NCBI GenBank assembly: GCA_903894655.1
Contig: CAITQY010000248.1
Coordinates: 1 to 28,809, forward strand
Source: an uncultured Gemmatimonadota bacterium
GTDB lineage: Bacteria > Gemmatimonadota > Gemmatimonadetes > Gemmatimonadales > Gemmatimonadaceae
Length of the DNA stretch: 28,809 nucleotides
Reading direction: 5' to 3'
Numbering within the stretch: position 1 is the first letter of the stretch; each line of letters opens with the position of its first letter. Below the pieces are notes generated by a model. It saw only the letters and a list, made by a program, of their open reading frames with translations. It was not told the origin of the DNA and did not search any database. The position numbers and the translations under genes were made by a program. Of this stretch, positions 7,515 through 14,931 are shown one piece after another.

Positions 7515-7852
7515 CTTTGGTCTGCGAACGGCAACATCGACGGCAACGGCAACGGCAGGAACACGGATCGAAAGCTGGATTCCACCGATCACACAGATAA
7601 ACGACGAGCGCTTTTGTTTATCCGTGTGATCCGTGTAATCGACTTGTATCCGTGTTCCAGCTGTTGCTTTTTTGAACGATCTCGCCATTCAGCGCCACCG
7701 CTAGCCGCCCGAGGCGTGTGCTCCAGCCGCTGTCGGTCGCTCGCCGTGGTCTCCGGGCATGGACGGCACGAGGCGGATTCGCCACATTAGCGCACCGTTG
7801 ATCGGTTGAGTAACCGCGGCGACGCGCTCCCCTCCTCCCGCTGAATCCCTTC
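7515..7852. other. Intergenic region with a palindromic element; no gene seen
   Basis: These 338 bases hold four close ggcaac words (about 7530-7557), the near-palindrome listed separately, and then about 190 bases without evident structure up to the start of the secreted Asp-box gene. Minus-strand frames across the palindrome stay open (about 120 codons) but translate repeat sequence with no family resemblance, so I do not call a gene. Confidence 0.6.
7558..7658. repeat. 101-bp near-palindromic intergenic element (CGGAT-word family)
   Basis: The outer arms are a perfect 11-bp inverted pair, ggaacacggat (7558-7568) and atccgtgttcc (7648-7658). An inner pair, gatcacacagataaac (7587-7602) and gtttatccgtgtgatc (7616-7631), matches in 15 of 16 positions around a 13-base loop. 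The segments between the inner and outer arms also resemble each other in inverted sense. Read on the minus strand, the bases just outside it (cgttcaaaaaagcaac) resemble a spacer (cgttcaagaaggcaac) beside the repeats near 14.2 kb, so the two loci probably carry the same element family. It could fold as a long hairpin in RNA from msrA read-through. No open function is known to me. Confidence 0.8.
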
Positions 7853-10800
7853 ATGTCCAGGACACTGCACCGACGTGCTGCCTCGTTGGCGGCGCTCTCG
7901 CTCCTGTGTGCACCCATTGCGGCGCACGCGCAGGAATTCGACAAGCTGCACTTCCGCTCGATCGGCCCCGCCACGATGTCGGGGCGCGTCTCCGACCTCG
8001 CCATTTACGAAGCCAATCCGGCCATCTGGTATGTGGGGACGGCGCACGGCGGCGTATGGAAGACCACCAGCAATGGCGCGCTGTTCACGCCGCTCTTTCA
8101 GGACCAGGGGCTGATCGCGATCGGTGATGTGGCCGTGTCGCAGATCAACCCGGATCTGGTGTGGGTGGGCACCGGCGAGTCGAACAATCGCCAGAGCACG
8201 TCGTGGGGCAGCGGCGTCTACAAGTCGACCGATGGCGGCAAGACCTTTGCGATGATGGGGCTCCCGCAGTCGAAGCACATCAATCGCATCGTCATGCATC
8301 CCACCAACAACGATGTGGTGTTGGTGGCGGCGACCGGTCCGTTGTTCGGCCCGGGCGGTGAGCGCGGGGTGTACAAGACCACCGACGGTGGGAAGAGCTG
8401 GAAGCTGGTGCTCAAGGGTGACGACGACACGGGTGCGAACGACCTCGTGATGTCGTCGACCGATCCGAACATCCTTTTCGCGTCGATGTACCAGCGCCGT
8501 CGCACGGCCTGCTGCATGAACGGTGGTGGCCCCGGCAGTGCGCTGTGGAAGTCCACCGATGGTGGTGACACATGGACTAAAGTGACCGGTACCGGCTTCC
8601 CCACGGGTTCGTTGGGCCGCATCGCCGTGGACGTATTCCGTCAGAGCCCGAACATCGTGTATGCCACGGTGGAAGGTCCGGCGCCGGGCGCGCAGCGCGC
8701 CGCGGCCGCGACCGAGAACATGGAAGCGGCACCGGCGGCACCGGCAGGGCGTGGTGTGGTGGCCGGCGTGTCGGGGCTCTACAAGTCCACCGACGGTGGT
8801 GCCACGTGGACCAAGCAGAGCAACACCAACGCGCGGCCGATGTACTTCAGCCAGCTACGCATCGATCCGGTCAATCCGGAGCGGATCTACATGGGCGGCG
8901 TCGGACTGCACCTGTCGGTGGACGGCGGACGCACGTTTGAAACCGATGCCGCGCTCGTCACGCACGACGACGTGCACGGCATCTGGATCGATCCGAAAAA
9001 TCCGGATCATGTGATCATCGGCAACGACGGCGGCTTGGCCACGTCGTACGACATGAGCCGCACCTGGCAGTTCATCGAGAACGTACCGGTGGGGTTGTTC
9101 TACCACGTGGGCTTCGACATGGAGACGCCGTACAACGTGTGCGGTGGCATGCAGGACAACTACGACTGGTGTGGACCCAGCGCGTCGCGCATGAATCGCG
9201 GCATCTTCAACTACGACTGGTTCCAGATTCTTGGCGGCGACGGTTTCGTGGCCATCCCCGACCTGCGTGACTCGCGCATCGTGTACACCGAGTCGCAAGA
9301 TGGGAACATGGTGCGTCGCAACAAGGTGACCGGCGAGTCGAAGGCGATTCGCCCCACGCCGCAGAACGTGGTGAACGCCACCGCCGGTGAATCGTACCGC
9401 TTTCATTGGGACACGCCGCTCCTGTTGTCGCCGAACGATCCCGGCGTCTTGCTGGCGGCGGCCAATCGCGTGTTCCGGAGCACCGACCGCGGTGACTCGT
9501 GGACGGCGATCAGTCCCGACCTCACCAAGAACGAGAAGCGCGATAGCATCGTGACGATGGGCCTGAAAGGCAGCGATATCGCGATCTCGCGCAACGACGG
9601 GATTTCGCAGTGGCCCACGATCGTGGCATTGTCGGAGTCGCCGAAGCAGAAGGGGGTGTTCTACACCGGCACCGATGACGGCACGGTGAGCATGTCGAAG
9701 GACAACGGCGCCACGTGGCAGAACATCACGAAGAACCTGCCGGGCTTCCCGGCCGGTCATGCGTTCGTGTCGGAAGTGGTGCCGTCGCGTTTTGAGTCGG
9801 GCACGGTATACATCACCGTCGACAATCACCGTCTCAACGACTACGCGCCGTACGTGTGGGTGAGCACCGATTTCGGCACCACCTTCAAGCCCATCACCGC
9901 GGGGCTGGCCGGCGAAGTGGTGAAGACGCTCACCGAAGACACGCGCAATCCCGACGTGCTGTACGTGGGTACTGAAACGGGCATCTTCCTCACGCTCGAT
10001 CGCGGCAAGTCGTGGAAGCGCTTGAAGGCGAACTTCCCAACGGTGCGCGTGGACGAGCTCACGATTCATCCGCGTGACAACGCGCTGTTGGTGGCCACGC
10101 ATGGTCGCGCGCTCTGGATTCTCGATCACCTCGAGCCGATCCAGGAGTTCAACGCGGCGCAAAAGGCCGATGCCACGTTGTTCACGCCGGGCCCGTCGTT
10201 GCAGTGGAAGGCCAAGGATGACCGCAACGACGAGTTCTGGGGCCATCAGTTCTTCACGGGAGAGAACCCGCCTACCGAAACGGTGCTGCAGCTGCACCTG
10301 AAGAAGGCGGTCACCACCCCGATGCTGCGCATCAGCGATGCTAGCGGCGCGGTGGTGCGTGAACTGGCGGTGCCGGCGGCCAAGAACGTGGCGGGTGTCC
10401 AGACCGTGTGCTGGGATCAGCGCGTGGAGCCGATCCGCGATGCGGCGCCGGCTGGCGGGCCTCCGGCTGGCGGACCGCCGGCTGGCGGACCTGGTGGTGG
10501 CGGTGGTGCGTTCGGCGGTGGTGGTCGCGGCCCGATCGCGGGCTTGCCCACGCCGCTGCCGACGATCGGCTATCTGCCGGAGAACCCGTGTGCGGCGGCC
10601 GGCGGGGCCGGTGGCGGTGGCGGATTCGGTCGTGGCGGTGGCGGGTCCAATCAGGGGCCGCAGGTGTTGCCCGGCACGTACACGGTAGCGCTGGTGGTCG
10701 ACGGCAAGACGGTGGAATCGAAGCCGCTCACGATCGTGATGGACCCGCAGGTGCAGCTCACGGCGGCGCAGCGCGTGGCCTACAACGCCCTCGCCACCGA

Positions 10801-11266
10801 ACTGCACAGTGCGCAGCAGGCCGGCGCCGCGGCCGCGGCGCCGATGACGGCGCTGCTGGCCGAGGTGCGCAAAGCGGTGGCTAAGATGGATTCCACACCC
10901 ACGTTGGCCGACAGCGTGAAGACGCAGTTCGCCGCCTTCCGGAAGGACTTCGACGCCGTCCGCGCTAAGCTCGGCGCGGGTGCCCCGGTGGTGGCGTTCG
11001 GTCCTGGCGGTGGCGGTGGCGGTGGCGGTGGTGGTGCGGGCTTCGGCGCGAACGACGCCAACGTGCTGGCGCGCCTCGGTGCCGTGAAGAGTGGTATGCT
11101 CGGGGTGTGGGAAAGCCCAAGCGAGTCGGTGCAAAGTCAGGCTACGTCGGCGAAAGCGGCCGTGGAAGCGGCCGTGACGGAGTCGAAGACGTTCATGGCG
11201 CGGGCGCGGGCGATGAGCGCGCTGCTGGCGGCCAATGGCATCACGTTCGCCGTCCCGGTCAATTAA
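7853..11266 (+). CDS. Large secreted Asp-box (BNR / sortilin-VPS10-like) beta-propeller protein
   Basis: A 1137-residue exported protein. The signal peptide ends at AHA (residues 24-26), with cleavage before QEF. Residues 27 to about 770 carry at least nine Asp-box motifs of the S/T-x-D-x-G-x-T/S-W/F form (STDGGKTF, TTDGGKSW, STDGGDTW, STDGGATW, SVDGGRTF, STDRGDSW, SKDNGATW, STDFGTTF, LDRGKSW). That suggests one or two beta-propellers as in sialidases and sortilin. After HPRDNALLVATHGRALWILD (about 740-760) comes a region with two glycine-rich tracts (near 10450-10540 and 10600-10650) and a third run of about ten glycines (about 11005-11035). I see no glycosidase catalytic residues, so a hydrolase label often given to such proteins is not supported. 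Binding or scaffolding at the cell surface or periplasm is plausible. No Shine-Dalgarno site precedes the ATG. Confidence 0.88.
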   Translation: MSRTLHRRAASLAALSLLCAPIAAHAQEFDKLHFRSIGPATMSGRVSDLAIYEANPAIWYVGTAHGGVWKTTSNGALFTPLFQDQGLIAIGDVAVSQINPDLVWVGTGESNNRQSTSWGSGVYKSTDGGKTFAMMGLPQSKHINRIVMHPTNNDVVLVAATGPLFGPGGERGVYKTTDGGKSWKLVLKGDDDTGANDLVMSSTDPNILFASMYQRRRTACCMNGGGPGSALWKSTDGGDTWTKVTGTGFPTGSLGRIAVDVFRQSPNIVYATVEGPAPGAQRAAAATENMEAAPAAPAGRGVVAGVSGLYKSTDGGATWTKQSNTNARPMYFSQLRIDPVNPERIYMGGVGLHLSVDGGRTFETDAALVTHDDVHGIWIDPKNPDHVIIGNDGGLATSYDMSRTWQFIENVPVGLFYHVGFDMETPYNVCGGMQDNYDWCGPSASRMNRGIFNYDWFQILGGDGFVAIPDLRDSRIVYTESQDGNMVRRNKVTGESKAIRPTPQNVVNATAGESYRFHWDTPLLLSPNDPGVLLAAANRVFRSTDRGDSWTAISPDLTKNEKRDSIVTMGLKGSDIAISRNDGISQWPTIVALSESPKQKGVFYTGTDDGTVSMSKDNGATWQNITKNLPGFPAGHAFVSEVVPSRFESGTVYITVDNHRLNDYAPYVWVSTDFGTTFKPITAGLAGEVVKTLTEDTRNPDVLYVGTETGIFLTLDRGKSWKRLKANFPTVRVDELTIHPRDNALLVATHGRALWILDHLEPIQEFNAAQKADATLFTPGPSLQWKAKDDRNDEFWGHQFFTGENPPTETVLQLHLKKAVTTPMLRISDASGAVVRELAVPAAKNVAGVQTVCWDQRVEPIRDAAPAGGPPAGGPPAGGPGGGGGAFGGGGRGPIAGLPTPLPTIGYLPENPCAAAGGAGGGGGFGRGGGGSNQGPQVLPGTYTVALVVDGKTVESKPLTIVMDPQVQLTAAQRVAYNALATELHSAQQAGAAAAAPMTALLAEVRKAVAKMDSTPTLADSVKTQFAAFRKDFDAVRAKLGAGAPVVAFGPGGGGGGGGGGAGFGANDANVLARLGAVKSGMLGVWESPSESVQSQATSAKAAVEAAVTESKTFMARARAMSALLAANGITFAVPVN

Positions 11267-11305
11267 CCGTTTGGTACCGAACTGATAAAAAGTTCTGATG
11301 GGATA

Positions 11306-11342
11306 CACGAGGGGCCGGTCCGCAGTGGACCGGCCCCTCGTG
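11306..11342. terminator. Perfect GC-rich hairpin between convergent genes
   Basis: Left arm 11306-11321 (cacgaggggccggtcc) pairs exactly with right arm 11327-11342 around the loop gcagt, giving a 16-bp stem. It lies 40 bases after the stop of the Asp-box gene and 25 bases before the stop of ridA, so it can serve both directions. There is no T-run on either side, so it is not a textbook intrinsic terminator; stopping transcription or protecting 3' ends is inferred from position. Confidence 0.75.
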
Positions 11343-11367
11343 GCGTAACGGATGTCCCACCAACGCC

Positions 11368-11751
11368 TTACGGGCGCTTAGCCACCAGTTCGATCTCCAC
11401 CTGCGCATTCAGCGGCAGCCCCGCCACGGCCACCGTGGTGCGGGCCGGAAACGGGGCCGAAAAGCGCGTGGTGTAGGCCGCGTTCATGGCGGAAAAATTC
11501 GCCATGTCGGTGAGGTACACGTTGCACTTGATCACGTCGTCCATGCTCAGTCCGGCGTCCTCGACCACCGCCTGCAGGTTGTCGAACACGCGGTGCGTCT
11601 GCGCGGTCACGTCGCCGTCGATCAGCTTGCTGGTGGCCGGATCGATTGGTGTCTGGCCCGAGCAGTACAGCAGATCGCCGGCCCAGACGGCATGCGAATA
11701 CGGGCCAATGGCGGCTGGACCGCGCGGGCTGAAGGCAGGAGAACGGGGCAT
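11368..11751 (-). CDS. ridA: RidA family reactive imine/enamine deaminase
   Basis: A 127-residue member of the RidA/YjgF/YER057c family. Enzymes of this group hydrolyse 2-aminoacrylate and other reactive imines formed by PLP enzymes, protecting the cell from them. Family landmarks are AIGPYSHAV near residue 14, LLYCSGQTPIDP (about 27-38), DVIKCNVYLTDM (about 72-83) and ARTTVAVAGLPLNAQVEIE (about 103-121), where the Arg is the substrate-carboxylate-binding residue of active RidA. The usual Glu after the LPL-x-A block is also kept (VEIELVA). There is no signal peptide, so it is cytoplasmic. It is transcribed alone on the minus strand, divergent from the HDOD gene with 52 bases between starts. 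No Shine-Dalgarno site is seen. Confidence 0.95.
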   Translation of the reverse strand: MPRSPAFSPRGPAAIGPYSHAVWAGDLLYCSGQTPIDPATSKLIDGDVTAQTHRVFDNLQAVVEDAGLSMDDVIKCNVYLTDMANFSAMNAAYTTRFSAPFPARTTVAVAGLPLNAQVEIELVAKRP

Positions 11752-11803
11752 GGGCGGGCGGGAGAATGGTGGGTCGGAAAAGTGTCGCCCAGAGATTGTA
11801 CCG

Positions 11804-13597
11804 ATGCGCGCAAGGCCGGTCTACGTGGTGCCGATACTTGGGGTGATGCCAGCCAACGCCCCACCGCTGCCGATCGAATCGGTCGAACCCGAAGAATCGC
11901 CCGTCCGCGCGCGGATGAGCCGCATTCTCGACGGCAGCGATTTCCCAGCGCTGTCGAAACAGATCATCGAGACCATCTCGGCGCTGGACGACAATGCGAG
12001 CTCGCTGCAGCGCTTGGCCAATGTGGTGCTGCGCGAATACAGCCTCACCCTGAGTGTGGTGCGTACCGCGAACAGCATGCACTACCGGCGGTCAGGGCGC
12101 GCGATTCAGAGCGCGACGCACGCCATGATGATGTTGGGCGCCAAAACCGTGCGTCAGCTGGCCAGTAGCCTACTGCTGTTCGAGAACTTTCATCGCCGCT
12201 CGCCGGCGTTGAAGGAGCTGATGGTGCAGTCGCTGCTGACCGCCAACCATGCGCGCGAGGTGGCGAACTCGCTTGGCATGGAGGAACCGGAAGAAGCCCA
12301 CTTGTGCGGCATGTTCCGCAACCTCGGCGAGGTGCTGATCGCTTGCCATTTCGGCGAAGACTACGCGCGCATTCAGACGATGATGCACGACGAGGGCAAG
12401 TCGGAAATGGGTGCGACCAAGGTGGTGCTGGGTTTTCCGTATGCCGATCTGGGCGCTGAGGTCTCGCGTCACTGGGGGATGCCCGACGCCGTGGTGCAAG
12501 GCATGCGAGCGCGAGCGTCCACGTCGGCGTCGCTGTCGGCGGCGGTGACCGCGTTCAGTCATGACCTGACGGTGGCGCTGTATAGTCAGGAGCATGCGCC
12601 CGATGCTGCCGGGGGCGCACTGGAAGCCGTCATCGAGCAGCATAGCGCGAAGATCAAGCTCAGTCGCGAGCAGGTGCGCGACGTGATCGTGTCGGCGCTG
12701 AACGAAACACGCGAGCTGTTCTCGAGTCTGCACATTCCGAGCGATCGGCAGCGGTTCAAGCGGCTGTCGGAAGCGGCGCGCTACGCCATTGGCGCAGCGG
12801 CGTTCGAAACCGGCGAATGGGCTGCTGTGCCGGCGTCGAGCGAAGATGATGCCGTGCAGTTGCGTGATCGCCTGCGGCAAGAGCTCGAGAGCGCGGCCGA
12901 CGCGTCGTCGGGGACGGCATTGGGTGCGGTGCTGCTGTTAGCGCTGGAAGGCGCGCTACGCGGCGGTCCGTTCGATCGCGTGATCGTGTGCCTTCTCGAT
13001 ACCGACCACGGCCGATTGGTCGCGCGCTCGGGACTGGGGGACGGCATCGACTCTCTGCTGCCGCATTTCGATTTTCCGATGAACATCCGTGGCGGTCCGG
13101 TGGTGACGGCCACGCAACAGCGCACGCCGCTCTACCTCCCGAACGATCGTTCCATGAACGCCAGTGAAGCGCGGTGGGCCGGCGCCCTGCGTGTGGCGCA
13201 GTTCGGCGTGTTTCCGATTGTGGTGGCAGGAAAGATCATGGGGTGCATGTATGTGGACCGCGCGATGGACGGCGAGATGGCCGCGATCACGCCTGATCGC
13301 GCCACGCTGCGCTATGTTCACGCCCTGAGCAACATCGTGGTCACGGCGATCGCGGCGCGGCGACGACTGTCGACGGCGGCACCGGTCGAACCGGTGCGAG
13401 AGACGCCGAAGAGTGCGGTGCCGGCGGCGCCTGGTGCGGAGCCTACACGCTCGGGAGCGGATCGGGTGGCGTTGGTGTTGCAGTTGCTCCAGGGCGCGTC
13501 GAGCGAGTCTGTGTCTGCGGAGAGCGGCGTGCCGGTGGCGCAAATCGAGGCGTGGCGAGCAGAAGTGCTGGCCGCGGCGGCGGCGCGATTGCAGTGA
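11804..13597 (+). CDS. HDOD-GAF signalling protein with a C-terminal transposase-like helix-turn-helix
   Basis: A 597-residue cytoplasmic protein. Residues about 45-245 form a HDOD domain: the blocks SLQRLANVVLREYSLTLSVV, ATHAMMMLGAKTVRQLA and VLGFPYADLGAEVSRHWGMP are typical. The metal-binding HD pair is lost (LCGMFRNLGEVLI where HD-GYP enzymes have HDIG), as expected for HDOD. Residues about 365-525 resemble a GAF sensor domain (FDRVIVCLLD, FGVFPIVVAGKIMGCMYVDR). After a Pro/Ala-rich linker, the last 45 residues (ALVLQLLQGASSESVSAESG, then VPVAQIEAWRAEVL) look like the helix-turn-helix of IS3-type transposases. HDOD proteins regulate signalling, motility or competence; which one applies here is not visible. 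ATG at 11804 is used; ATG at 11846 is a possible alternative, 14 codons shorter. Confidence 0.88.
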   Translation: MRARPVYVVPILGVMPANAPPLPIESVEPEESPVRARMSRILDGSDFPALSKQIIETISALDDNASSLQRLANVVLREYSLTLSVVRTANSMHYRRSGRAIQSATHAMMMLGAKTVRQLASSLLLFENFHRRSPALKELMVQSLLTANHAREVANSLGMEEPEEAHLCGMFRNLGEVLIACHFGEDYARIQTMMHDEGKSEMGATKVVLGFPYADLGAEVSRHWGMPDAVVQGMRARASTSASLSAAVTAFSHDLTVALYSQEHAPDAAGGALEAVIEQHSAKIKLSREQVRDVIVSALNETRELFSSLHIPSDRQRFKRLSEAARYAIGAAAFETGEWAAVPASSEDDAVQLRDRLRQELESAADASSGTALGAVLLLALEGALRGGPFDRVIVCLLDTDHGRLVARSGLGDGIDSLLPHFDFPMNIRGGPVVTATQQRTPLYLPNDRSMNASEARWAGALRVAQFGVFPIVVAGKIMGCMYVDRAMDGEMAAITPDRATLRYVHALSNIVVTAIAARRRLSTAAPVEPVRETPKSAVPAAPGAEPTRSGADRVALVLQLLQGASSESVSAESGVPVAQIEAWRAEVLAAAAARLQ

Positions 13598-13612
13598 GGT
13601 TGGTGGGTGCGC

Positions 13613-13657
13613 ACTGCACTGCATGACCGCGAATTTGCGCGAATAGACGCGGATCAT
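13613..13657. repeat. Partial copy of the CGGAT-word repeat family
   Basis: The segment ctgcatgaccgcgaattt... up to acgcggatcattt resembles the left half of the repeat at 14198-14240 (ctgcatgaccgcggatct... to cacggatcgat). It lies directly after the HDOD gene and before the broken lipoprotein gene. The matching right half is not seen, so it looks like a decayed or half copy. Confidence 0.55.
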
Positions 13658-13670
13658 TTACTGTTCACAC

Positions 13671-14035
13671 ATGCGTATGGTCGCTCTTGTTTGTTTGGTC
13701 GTCGCTGCAGTGGTGGTCAGTGGCTGCAACAACCTGACGGACATCACTTGTCCCGCCGACCCGGCGCGAGTCAAGGTCTCGCCGACCTCGCGCACGATGA
13801 ATGTGGGTGAGTAGTTCACGCCCACGGTCACTGCGGCCATCTGTGGCGGATCACAGCCGACGCCATTCGTCGGACGGTTCACGGCCACGAACGTGGCGGT
13901 CGCCCGGGTCGATTCCGTTCGAGGGGTGATCACGGGTGTAGCGAGCGGCGAGATCGATCCGTGTTCGCACGTTGTACCACCGGCGGTTCGCCAGCCGGTG
14001 GGACGCCCGACTCGATCCGCGTGACGGTTCGGTAG
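13671..14035 (+). pseudogene. Broken lipoprotein gene with a bacterial Ig-like (Big_2-type) domain
   Basis: From ATG at 13671 the frame gives MRMVALVCLVVAAVVVSGC, a lipoprotein signal with a lipobox cysteine, then a Cys-containing stretch and VKVSPTSRTMNVGE. A TAG stop at 13812-13814 interrupts it. The same frame continues with FTPTVTAAICGGSQPTPFVG, then TATNVAVARVDSVRGVITGV. This is the normal run of a Big_2-type Ig-like domain (sequence blocks V-x-P-x-x-x-x-x-V-G-x, then A-V-A-x-V-D, G-x-I-T-G-V). After about 13950 the likely coding sense moves to another frame (CTTGGSPAGGTPDSIRVTVR, then TAG at 14033-14035). So the gene carries one in-frame stop and at least one frameshift. Sequencing error could explain the shift but less easily both lesions. 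A 47-residue fragment may still be made. Confidence 0.75.
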
Positions 14036-14067
14036 TCGGACAGGGAGTGCACGTCATTCACTGAATT

Positions 14068-14169
14068 ACCGCGGATCTACACGAACAGAGCGCGGATCGA
14101 TCTCGCCGTCGTACGCCCATTCAAGATGTTCGGCTGTTCAATTCGCGGGCATCGGCGAAGATCCGCGGT
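14068..14169. repeat. 102-bp repeat with 10-bp perfect inverted ends, copy 1
   Basis: Starts with accgcggatc (14068-14077) and ends with its exact reverse complement gatccgcggt (14160-14169). The interior contains gatcgatctcgccgtcg and gttcaattcgcgggcatcgg, both shared with copy 2. It lies in the gene-free stretch after the broken Ig-like lipoprotein gene. Size and end structure resemble a small non-coding mobile element, but no target duplication is evident. Confidence 0.85.
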
Positions 14170-14203
14170 AGCGTCGTTCAAGAAGGCAACAACGAACTGC
14201 ATG

Positions 14204-14304
14204 ACCGCGGATCTACACGGACGCACACGGATCGATCTCGCCGTCGCGCCCCCATTCAAAATGTTTGGCTGTTCAATTCGCGGGCATCGGCGAAGATCCG
14301 CGGT
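14204..14304. repeat. 101-bp repeat with 10-bp perfect inverted ends, copy 2
   Basis: Bounded by accgcggatc (14204-14213) and gatccgcggt (14295-14304), the same ends as copy 1. The right half is almost identical to copy 1, while the left half differs at several sites (cacggacgcacacgg against cacgaacagagcgcgg). A 34-base spacer (14170-14203) separates the copies; it contains cgttcaagaaggcaac, which also flanks the palindrome at 7.6 kb in inverted sense. The copy ends 33 bases before the stop of the rhomboid gene. The whole gene-free stretch 13598-14337 holds only these repeats, the half copy and the pseudogene. Confidence 0.85.
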
Positions 14305-14337
14305 GAAGCTTTCCTGGGTGGCGCAATCCCGACAACT

Positions 14338-14925
14338 CTACCGAGCCCCTTTGTACCGCCGCGCCGCCAGCACGCCGGCGATGAACCCACCCAGGTGTGA
14401 CTGCCAACTGATACCCACCTGTCCTGGTGCGATACCGAGCACGAGTCCACCCCACAACACAGCCACGAGAATACTGAGCGAAATGCTCATGACGCTGCGT
14501 GCGTACCAGCCGCCGAGCAGCAGAAAGCCGAAGTAGCCGAACACGACGCCGCTCGCGCCGATGTGCACGGAGCCGGGCGCGCCGAGCAGCCAGGCCATGA
14601 GTCCCGAGCCGAGCATCGCGACGAGGGTGACCGGCAGAAAGTGTCGCGCGTCGCGCAGCATCACCAGCCAGCCCATCGCCAGAAACGGAATAGTGTTGGC
14701 GATGAGGTGCTGCATGTTGGCGTGCAGGAACGGCGCGAAGAGGATGCCGCGCAGCCCGGTGAGGGTGCGTGGAATCACACCGTACTGCATCAGCGCGCCA
14801 CCGACGATGCCGTTTACCGCGAACGCGGTCCAGGTGGCCCCCACGGTCGTACTGAGGGTGCTGACCTGCTGCTTGAAGGTGCGCGTGACGCGCTTAGCAC
14901 GCCGCACAACGGGTGACGGTGGCAC
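14338..14925 (-). CDS. Rhomboid family intramembrane serine protease
   Basis: A 195-residue membrane protein with about six hydrophobic segments. The catalytic serine is Ser125 in HIGASGVVFGYFG, and the partner histidine is His177 in SHLGGFIAG. The HANMQHLIANTIP block (about 68-80) is the conserved His/Asn loop and helix 2 of rhomboids. These residues suggest an active protease that cuts single-span membrane proteins inside the bilayer; the substrate is unknown. The N-terminal 25 residues are basic and probably cytoplasmic. The start codon is GTG at 14925, 6 bases after the stop of the VIT-family gene, so the two are likely cotranscribed. No strong ribosome site is seen. Confidence 0.94.
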   Translation of the reverse strand: MPPSPVVRRAKRVTRTFKQQVSTLSTTVGATWTAFAVNGIVGGALMQYGVIPRTLTGLRGILFAPFLHANMQHLIANTIPFLAMGWLVMLRDARHFLPVTLVAMLGSGLMAWLLGAPGSVHIGASGVVFGYFGFLLLGGWYARSVMSISLSILVAVLWGGLVLGIAPGQVGISWQSHLGGFIAGVLAARRYKGAR

Positions 14926-14931
14926 GATGCG

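Noticed and set aside
7317..7688. 123-codon minus-strand frame over the end of msrA and the palindrome
   Set aside because: It translates the palindromic repeat (peptide TDHTDKQKRSS and so on) and antisense msrA; likely a spurious hypothetical protein.
7853..11266. Glycoside hydrolase/sialidase call for the Asp-box protein
   Set aside because: Asp boxes alone do not show catalysis; no sialidase Arg triad or Asp/Tyr-Glu site could be recognised.
8855..11308. 817-codon open frame antisense to the Asp-box gene
   Set aside because: The sense gene has clear Asp-box motifs and a signal peptide; the antisense product is low-complexity Arg/His/Ala sequence.
11486..11803. N-terminal extension of the HDOD protein back to 11486
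   Set aside because: It would overlap ridA on the opposite strand, and the extra residues have no HDOD or signal features.
14068..14304. Possible CRISPR-like array
   Set aside because: Only two units of about 100 bp with a single 34-bp spacer and no cas genes; it does not fit CRISPR dimensions.
14126..14536. 136-codon plus-strand frame containing a repeated MFGCSIRGHRRRSAV peptide
   Set aside because: The peptide repeat simply translates the two ~100-bp DNA repeats, and the frame runs on into the antisense of the rhomboid gene.
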